Positions 56,132 to 64,000 of a DNA stretch of 64,000 nucleotides are shown in pieces; position 1 is the stretch's first letter; the number at the start of each line of letters is the position of its first letter. A program made the translations under genes and the position numbers. The notes below the pieces were generated by a model. The model was not told the origin of the DNA and searched no databases. It was given only the letters and a program-made list of their open reading frames with translations. Source of the DNA: GCA-003244245 sp050700055 (lineage in GTDB: Bacteria > Actinomycetota > Actinomycetes > Mycobacteriales > Pseudonocardiaceae); assembly GCA_050700055.1 (NCBI GenBank), contig JBOHGE010000026.1, positions 13,529 through 77,528 on the forward strand, read 5' to 3'.

Positions 56132-59100
56132 TTCGGCGCCCGCCACGCGGCTTCGAGCCGCTGGATCTCGTTGTGGCTGAGCTCCAGCAACGGGAAATCG
56201 GCAGGTGTGTGATCACCGGCGTCAGGCTGGGTAACAGCAGCGGGGCCACTGGCAACCTCGGCCAAACTCGCGACTGTGCGATGTTCGAAAATACTCCGCA
56301 CCGTGAAAATGACACCAGCTGCACGGGCCTGACTGACCAGCTTGATCGACACGATACTATCCCCGCCCAATGCGAAGAAGTCATCATCGATCCCGACCCG
56401 CGGCAGGCCCAATACCTCGGCGAAAATGTCACATAAGATCTGTTCCTGCGGGGTACGTGGCTCTCGCCCCGCTCCAGCAGCCTGGAAATCAGGGGCCGGC
56501 AATCCCGGACGATCCAGTTTGCCGTTGGCCGTCAACGGCAGCGCGTCCAGCAGCACGAACGCCGCAGGCACCAGGTATTCGGGTAACCGCGCACGCAGAA
56601 ACTCACGCAACGAGTCGGGCTGTAGCTCGTCGCCGGCGCTCACCACATAGGCGACCAGCCGAGTGTCCCCGGGCCGGTCCTCGCGGGCGATCACCGCGGT
56701 GTGTGCGATGCCGGGGTGAGTGGCGAGCACGGTTTCGATCTCGCCTGGCTCGATGCGGAAACCACGGATCTTGACCTGGTCGTCGGCGCGGCCGGCGAAC
56801 TCCAGGTTCCCGTCGGGTCGCCAGCGCACCAGATCTCCGGTGCGGTACATCCGAGCCCCCGCCGGGCCGAAGGGGTCGGCAACGAACCGCTCCGCGGTCA
56901 ACCCGGCACGGCCAGCATAACCTCGGGCCAACCCCGCCCCGGCGAGGTACAGCTCACCAGCCACCCCAGGTGGTACTGGCTGGAGGCCGGCGTGGAGCAC
57001 GTAGACCCGGGTGTTGGGGATCGGCCGGCCGATCGGCGGGGGCATCGGTGTCGTGCCGGCCAGGGGACCGCTCACGGTGGCACAGATGGTGCTCTCGGTG
57101 GGACCGTAGGCGTTGATCATCCGTCGGCCCCTCGACCAGGCGGTGACCAGCTCCGGCGGGCACGCCTCACCACCGACGATCAACGTCGTCAGGTGCGCCA
57201 GGGCGGCTGGCGCCGCGCCGGCCAACGCCGTTGGCGGGATCAAAGCGTGGCTGACATCCTGATCGGCCAGCACCTTGGTCAACACCTCACCGGCCAGCGG
57301 GCCTGGCGGTGGGATGATCAGGGCAGCCCCGGCGGGCAATGCCATGAGCAGCTCCATGACCGAGGCATCGAAGCTGGGCGAGGCGAATTGCAGCACCCGG
57401 CTGCGCTCGTCGATTCCGAACTGTTCGATCTGCGCGGTGGCAAGACTGGCGATGCCGGCATGGCAGACCAGCACGCCTTTGGGCTGGCCGGTGGATCCCG
57501 AGGTGTAGATCACATACGCCGGATGGTGCGGCAGCAGCCGGTCGGTCCCGGAGGGATCGGTGTCCAGCGTCTGGCTCAGCAGCTCGAGGATGTCCGGATT
57601 GTCGAGGATCAGCGCGGGCGGGCACGCGTCGTCCGGGATCACCACTGCTGTCTGGTTGTCGGTCAGCAGCAGCACCGGCTGCGCGTCGTGGAGCATGAAC
57701 GCCAGGCGCTCAGCCGGGTAGTCCGGGTCCAGCGAGAGGTAGGCAGCGCCGGCCTTGAGCACCGCGAGGATCGACACCACCAGCTCAGCGGAGCGGGGCA
57801 GGGCCAGCGCCACGATCTGCTCGGCACCCACCCCCCGGGCGATCAGCGCATGCGCGAGCCGGTTGGCCCTTGCGTTGAGCTCGGCGTAGGACAACTCGAC
57901 CGTACCGGACACCACCGCCGCGGCATCCGGAGACCGCCGGACCGCAGCCTCGAACAACGTCGGCAGGCAGGTCTGCGGGATCGGGGCAGCGGTGTCGTTG
58001 TACTCGACCAGCAGCCGGGCCCGCTCCTGGGCGGACAGGATGTCGATCCGGCTGATCGGCTGGTCCGGATCGGCGACCGCCGCCGCCAGCAGCCGTACCC
58101 ACCGCGCCACGATCGTCTCGACCGTGCCGGCGTCGAACAGATCGCAGGCGTACTCCACGACCCCGTCGATCCCCTGGCAGCTCCCGTCCACCCCGCGCTG
58201 TTCCCGCACGAGGAACGCGAGATCGAACTTTGCGGCACCGGTACCCGCCCCGACCTCAGTGACGGTCAGCCCGGGCAGCTCGACGTCCACCCGAGCAGCG
58301 CTCTGCACCGACAGCATGACCTGGAACAGCGGGTGCCGCGCTAACGACCGGGTCGGGTTGAGGACCTCCACCAGATGCTCGAAGGGCACGTCTTGGTGGG
58401 CGTAGGCGCCCAGCGCGGTCTCCCGTACCCGGGCCAGCAGCTGCCCGAAGCTGGGGTTGCCGGAGGTGTCCGTCCGCAACACCAGGGTATTGACGAAAGA
58501 CCCCACCAACTCGTCCAGCGCGTGGTCGGTGCGTCCCGCGATCGGGCTGCCCACCGCGATGTCCTCGCCCGCACCCAGCCAGGACAGCAACGCGGCCACC
58601 CCGGCCTGCAAGACCATGAAAACACTCGCCCCGCCACGGCGGGCGAGACGCACCAGCTCGTGGTGCAGTGCCACATCCAACCGGATAGCCACATGAGCGC
58701 CGTGATGGGACGCCACCGCGGGGCGTGGGCGGTCGGTGAGCAGGTCGAGCTGCTCGGGCAGCCCGGCCAGTGCCGCGCTCCAGTAGTCCATCTGGGCCGC
58801 GAACAGGCTGCCGGCGTCGGCGGGATCACCGAGCAGTCGAGACTGCCACAAGGTGTAGTCGGCGTAGTGCACCGGCAGTGCAGCCCATCCTGGTCGCTCG
58901 CCGCGGCAGCGGGCCGCATATGCCTGGGCGAGGTCGTGGGACAGGGGTCCCAGGGAGGTGCCGTCGCTAGCGATGTGGTGCACCACCAGCAACAGCACGT
59001 GCGCATCCGGAGCCAGGGCGAACAGCTCGGTCCGCACCGGCGGTTCGACCGCGAGATCGAACCCGCGCCGGGCGGCCCTGGCCAGCACCTCGGGTAGCGC

Positions 59101-62100
59101 TGCTGCTGCCGTCTCGGTGACGGGCAGCGCCGGGCGGACCGCCTCGATGTCCAGGATCAGCTGACCCGGTGTGCCGTCCCGCTCGGGGAAGATGGTGCGC
59201 AGGCTCTCGTGCCGGGCGATGATGTCGCTCAGCGCGGCGTGCAGGGCTACCCGGTTCAGCTCCCCGGACAGGCGCAGCGCCAGCGGGATGTTGTGGATGT
59301 GGCTGGGGCCTTCGAGTTGGTGCAGGAACCACAGCCGGCGTTGCGCGAAGGACAGCGGTACGACATCGGGGCGCTCGTACCGGGTCAGGGCCAGCCGGCC
59401 CGGTCCGGCGCCGGTCAGCTGTGCGGCCACCCCGGCGACCGTGGGAGTCTCGAACAGGGCACGCAGGGGCAGTTCGACGCCGAAGGTGGCGCGGATCCGG
59501 GCGATCAGCCGGGTGGCCAGCAGCGAGTGCCCGCCCAGGTCGAAGAAGTCGTCGTCGGCACCGGCCTGCGCCAAACCCAGTACGTCGGCGAACAGCTCGC
59601 CCAGCAGCTGTTCTTGAGGTGTTCGCGCTACCCGGCCACAAGCCTGGACACCGAGCCCCGGTGCCGGCAGGGCGTTACGGTCCAGCTTGCCGTTGGGCGT
59701 CAACGGCAACTCCGCCAGCACCACCACCGCGGCGGGCACCAGGTAGTGCGGCAGGCGCTGACGCAGGTACTCCCGCAGCGCGTCGGGCCGCGGTGCCCCG
59801 CCGGCCGCCACGGTGTAGGCGATCAGGCGTTTATCTCCGGGCTGGTCCTCGCGGGCGATCACCACGGCCTGCCTGACGCCGGGGTGGGCCGCGAGCACCG
59901 TCTCGACCTCGCCTGGCTCGATGCGGAACCCGCGGATCTTGACCTGATCATCAGACCGGCCGGCGAACTCCAGGTCCCCGTCGGGCCGCCACCGGACCAG
60001 ATCCCCGGTGCGGTACATCCGAGCCCCCGGCGGGCCGTAAGGATCTGCGACGAATCGCTGCGCGGTCAACCCGGGTCGGCGCAGGTAACCTCGAGCCAAT
60101 CCCGCCCCTGCCACATACAACTCCCCAGTCACCCTGGGGGGCACCAACTGCACACCGGCGTCCAGTACGTAGGTCCGCAGGTCGGGGATGCCCGTACCGA
60201 TCACGCTGGTGGTCTCGGTGGCGGCGCGGTGCCGGTCCAGCAAGTGGTACGTGACGTGCACCGTGGTCTCGGTGATGCCGTACATGTTGACCAGACTCGG
60301 TGCCTGGTCGGGGTGCTGTCGGTACCAGCCGCCCAGCCGGGTGGGTTCCAGGGCTTCGCCACCGAAGATCACGGTGCGCAGCGCCAAGGATTTCCCGAGG
60401 GTGGGGTTGTCCTGGTCGGCTTGCATCAGCTGGTAGAACGCGGAGGGAGTCTGGTTGAGCACCGTCACGCCCTGGCGGGCCAGCAGGTGGAGAAATTGCT
60501 GTGGTGCGCGGCTGACGTCGTGCGGCACCACGACCACCCGGCCGCCGTGCAACAGCGGGCCCCAGATCTCCCAGACGGAGAAGTCGAACGCGTAGGAATG
60601 GAACAGTGTCCATACGTCTTCGGCGTCGAAACCGAACCGATCCTGTGTGGCGGCGAATAGTCGCACCACATTGTGGTGGGTGATGAGCACGCCTTTGGGT
60701 CGGCCGGTGGACCCGGAGGTGTAGATCACATACGCCGGATGCTGCGGCAGCAGACGGCCGATGCGGCCGGCGTCCGCCGGATCGGTGTCCGGGTACTTGC
60801 CCAACAACCCGGCGGTGTGCGGATCGTCGATCACCAATAAGGGTGTGGCGGCGCGTTCGGGAACACCCGCCGCGGTCTGTGCGCTGGCGAGTAGCAGCAC
60901 CGGTTGTGCGTCATCGAGCATGAACGTCAGGCGCTCGGCCGGGTAGTCCGGGTCCAGCGGCAGGTACGCCGCACCGGCCTTGAGCACCGCCAGGATCGCC
61001 ACGATCAGCTCCGCTGAGCGGGGCAAGGCCAACGCCACGATCCGCTCCGGACCCACCCCACGATCTATCAGTGCGTGCGCGAGCTGGTTCGCGGATGCGT
61101 TGAGCTCGGCATAGGTCATCGTGGCATCGCCGGAGATGATCGCGACCGCCTGCGGGGTGGCCTGCGCCTGGGCCGCGAACAACAGGGGCAGGCAGGTCTG
61201 CGGGATCGGGGCAACGGTGTCGTTGCCGCCGGCCAGTAGCTGGGCGCGTTCGTGGGCGGAGAGGATGTCGATCCGGCTGATCGGCTGGTCCGGATCGGCG
61301 ACCGCCGCCGCCAGCAGCCGTACCCACCGCGTCACGATCGTCTCGACCGTGCCGGCGTCGAACAGGTCGCAGGCGTACTCGACCGACCCGTCGATGCCCT
61401 CAGGGCTGCCATCCGGGCCGCGCTGCTCCCGCAAGCCGAAAGACAGATCGAACTTGGCGACACCGGTATCCGCCGGGACCGGGGTGGTCACCAAACCGGG
61501 CAGCTGATAGCCGCCTTCGGAGGCGTTGTCCACCACCAGCAGCACCTGGAACAGCGGGTGGTGGGCCAGCGAACGGGTCGGGTTGAGGATCTCGACGAGG
61601 TATTCGAACGGCACGTCCTGGTGGGTGTAAGCGGTCAGCGCGGTCTCCCGTACCCGGGCCAGCAGTTGCCGGAAGGTGGGGTGACCGGAGGTGTCGGTGC
61701 GCAGCACCAGGGTGTTGACGAAAAACCCCACCAGGTCGTCTAATACCTGGTCAGTGCGCCCGGCGATCGGGCAGCCCACGGGGATGTCGTGGCCTGCGCC
61801 AAGCCTGCTCAGCAGCGCGGCCAGCCCGGCCTGCAAGACCATGAACACGCTGGCCCCGTTGCGGCGGGCCAAGCCCACCAGCCCCCGGTGCAACGCCGGG
61901 TCCAGCCGGAGTGGAACCTGGCCGCCGCGGTAGGAGGCTATCGCGGGGCGGGGCCGGTTGGTGGGCAGCTCCAGCTGTTCGGGTAGCCCCGCCAGCGCCT
62001 GCGTCCAGTAGGCGATCTGGGTGGCGAACAGGCTGTGGGGGTCGGTGTGGTCACCGAGTAGCTGGTGTTGCCACAGCGTGTAGTCGGCGTAGTGCACCGG

Positions 62101-63763
62101 CAGCGGTTGCCACGCCGGCGTCTCACCTCGACACCGGGCGCCATAAGCCGCCGCCAAGTCCCGGTACAACGGACCCATCGAGGCACCATCCGCAGCGATG
62201 TGATGGACCACGACCAGCAGCACATGCTCATCGGGTGCCAGCACGAACAGCTCGGCTCGCACCGGTGGCTCGGCGGCAAGGTCGAACCCGTACCGGGCGG
62301 CCTCAGCCACTACCCCGGGTAATTCGGCCTGGCTGGTTTCGGTCACCTCCAGCCTGGGACCGGCCTCATCGATATCCAACACCAGCTGACATGGTGTGCC
62401 GTCGATCTGCGGGAAGATCGTGCGCAGGCTTTCGTGACGCGCGATGACGTCGCCTAACGCGGCTCCTATCGCCTGGTGGTCCAGCATCCCGGACAGATGC
62501 AGCGCCAACGGGATGTTGTACGTCGCGCTGAATCCATCCTTGGTGGGACCCTCCAGCTGGTGCAAGAACCATTGCCGGCGTTGCGCGAAGGACAGCGGCA
62601 TCGGATCCGGACGCGCATACCGCGTCAAGACCAGCCGGCCCGGTCCGGCGTCGTTCAGCTGCGTGGCCACGCCGGCGACCGTGGGGGTCTCGAACAGGGC
62701 GCGCAGGGGCAATTCGACACCGAATGCGGCGCGGATCCGGGCGATCAGCCGGGTGGCCAGCAGGGAGTGCCCGCCCAGGTCGAAGAAGTCGTCGTCGGCA
62801 CCGACTCCGGCCAGGCCCAGCACCTCCGCGAACACCTCGGCGAGCAGCTGCTCCTGGGGGGTCCTGGGCGCCCGGCCGGTCCCGGCCGGGCTGAGCTCGG
62901 GGGCGGGCAGCGCGCCACGGTCCAGCTTGCCGTGGGGCGTCAGCGGAAGTGCGTCCAATGCCACGAACGCTGCCGGCACCAGATACTCAGGCAATCGCTC
63001 TCGCAGAAATTCCCGCAGCGAGTCCAGCCGAAATTCCTCGGCGACCGCCACGACGTAGGCGATCAGGCGTTTATCCCCGGGCTGATCCTCGCGGGCGATC
63101 ACCGCGGCCTGCGTGATCCCGGGGTGTTCGGTGAGTACGGATTCGATTTCTCCGGGCTCGATCCGGAACCCGCGGATCTTCACCTGATCATCCATACGGC
63201 CGAGGAACTCCAGATCACCCTCAGCGAGCCAGCGGACCAGATCCCCGGTGCGGTACATCCGAGTTCCTATCGGGCCGCAGGGGTCTGCCACGAACCGCTG
63301 CGCGGTCAACCCAGCCTGGCCGGCATAACCCCGGGCCAATCCCGCCCCGCCGATGTACAACTCACCCACCACCCGCACCGGCACCGGCTGCAAACCGGTA
63401 TCCAACACATACATCAGGGTGTTACTGACCGGACGGCCGATCGGCACCGTGGCCGTGGTGTCGGTGTCCCGGCAGGTGTGGAAGCTGGCATCGATGCAAG
63501 CCTCGGTCGGGCCGTACAGGTTATAGACGTCTGCCGATCCCACGCGGCGACGGCACTGCTCGGCCAGATACCCGGCCAATGCTTCGCCGCCGCAGAACAA
63601 CCGCCGCAGCGCACGCCACTGCGCCACGGCCGGATGCTCCAACAACGGCGCTAGCAAGGAGGGCACCACCTGCAACACCGTGACCCCACGGTCAGCGACC
63701 AACCGCGCCAGCGCACCCAGATCACGCGCCACCTCAGCAGGCGCCACCACCAGCCGGGCCCCT
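56128..63763 (-). CDS. NRPS line 1, first visible protein, 5' cut by IS: A(Gln)-PCP-C-A(Thr)-PCP-C-A-PCP
   Basis: Synthetase whose 5' end is cut by the IS3 element. The first residues (GARLVVAPAEVARD) belong in the middle of an A domain; what remains, Q278, F299, G301, L322, I330 and D331, fits the Gln code DAWQFGLID. PCP and C follow, then an A domain with DFWNIGMVH (Thr), PCP, C, and an A domain with DAMLIGAIC, close to the DAMFIGAVC domain of line 2 and not assigned. The last PCP has LGGDSI, the form that normally precedes an epimerase, yet only a 30-40 residue tail of the post-epimerase kind (HTPADFPLLELSHNEIQRLE) comes after it. The stop overlaps the next start as ATGA. GTG 63750 could start a shortened protein, but it would lack the A domain core, so the module is dead as drawn. 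Upstream modules lie outside the window. Confidence 0.9.
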
Positions 63764-64000
63764 TGATGGGCCCTGCGTTTTCCGGACAGCTTTCTTGGTG
63801 GTTATTTCAGGCTGCGTATTGCCGGTTCAGGTACTCGTCGCGGACCTCGCGTGGGGTCTTGTAGTCAAGTCCTGAATGGAGACGTTGAGTATTGTATCGG
63901 ACTTCGATGTATCGTGCAATGTCCCGTCGGGCGTGCTCGCGGGTGGGGTAGACCGTGCGGTGGACGAGCTCGTTCTTCAAGGCAGCGAAGAACGACTCGG
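63764..64000 (-). mobile_element. IS3-family insertion sequence, right part
   Basis: The element ends at 63764, where the minus strand reads GGGCCCATCA and then returns to NRPS coding sequence. TG...CA ends are usual for the IS3 family. The terminal stretch with TTTTCCGGACAG (63778-63789) looks like its inverted repeat. The transposase gene points towards this end. The other end and the target duplication are beyond the window; AGG at 63761-63763 on the minus strand could be part of it. Confidence 0.85.
63807..64000 (-). CDS. IS3-family transposase (OrfB), C-terminal part
   Basis: A partial frame of 64 codons running off the window edge, ending at TGA 63807-63809. It encodes the end of the DDE integrase domain: ESFFAALKNELVHR, whose first Glu is the third catalytic acidic residue, then RYIEVRYNTQRLHSGL and the short tail TPREVRDEYLNRQ. 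This pattern is typical of IS3-family OrfB proteins with an rve core. The N-terminal part and OrfA are outside. It moves the element that interrupts the line 1 synthetase and has no role in peptide synthesis. Confidence 0.92.
   Translation of the reverse strand, partial: ESFFAALKNELVHRTVYPTREHARRDIARYIEVRYNTQRLHSGLDYKTPREVRDEYLNRQYAA

Noticed and set aside
56701..58344. Long plus-strand open frame (547 codons), also 59209-60660 and 22217-23371
   Set aside because: They lie exactly opposite NRPS coding sequence, have Arg/Gln/His-rich content from high-GC antisense reading, and show no domain.
1..64000. tRNA, rRNA, CRISPR array, polyketide synthase, trans-acyl ligase or regulator genes
   Set aside because: None found; repeated similarity across the window comes from NRPS modules, not from a CRISPR or satellite array.

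Overview
The window is a high-GC actinomycete (Actinomycetota) secondary-metabolite locus. Every gene I can support lies on the minus strand, so transcription runs from high to low coordinates. High GC, GTG starts, GTGA/ATGA stop-start overlaps, a DrrA/DrrB-type exporter and the NRPS domain style point to this phylum. I cannot fix the genus from sequence alone.

Layout in transcription order: (i) 63764-64000, the end of an IS3-family element that has cut off the 5' part of the next gene. (ii) 56128-63763, NRPS of line 1, starting inside a Gln-type A domain, then Thr and hydrophobic modules. (iii) 41266-56131, second NRPS of line 1, ending in a thioesterase, with modules Pro-like, Thr, N-methyl-Tyr and one unassigned; it is split by a frameshift near 52338. 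(iv) 33132-41192, tailoring and export genes: a PhyH-type dioxygenase, a zinc alcohol dehydrogenase, an MbtH protein, a P450, a phenol-type FADH2 halogenase, a 22-codon micro-ORF, a SAM methyltransferase, and an ABC ATPase plus permease. (v) 32346-33083, an SRPBCC protein. (vi) 24285-32174, NRPS of line 2 (starter C, Tyr, Gln, epimerase), split by an in-frame TAA. (vii) 10-24280, a seven-module NRPS with thioesterase, split by two frameshifts.

The two assembly lines are paralogous. Both end in the same order: Pro-like module, Val or Thr module, Tyr module with an inserted N-methyltransferase, last residue, thioesterase. With one P450, one aryl halogenase and one stand-alone methyltransferase, this matches the logic of Ahp-cyclodepsipeptides (cyanopeptolin type), in which an imino acid is oxidised and an N-methyl-tyrosine is halogenated and/or O-methylated. 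That assignment is inference from A-domain signatures read by eye.

The cluster looks damaged. Each NRPS gene has at least one lesion (IS insertion, +1 insertion, nonsense codon, two single-base losses) and line 1 also seems to have lost an epimerase domain, while the small tailoring genes are open. Either both lines are decaying, or the assembly has indel errors in long repetitive GC-rich genes. The nonsense codon and the IS are hard to explain as sequencing error.

A likely pathway-specific control site, three heptamers with 11-bp period of the kind bound by SARP regulators, lies upstream of line 2. No regulator gene, tRNA, rRNA or CRISPR array is seen. No gene-free stretch longer than 300 bases exists.
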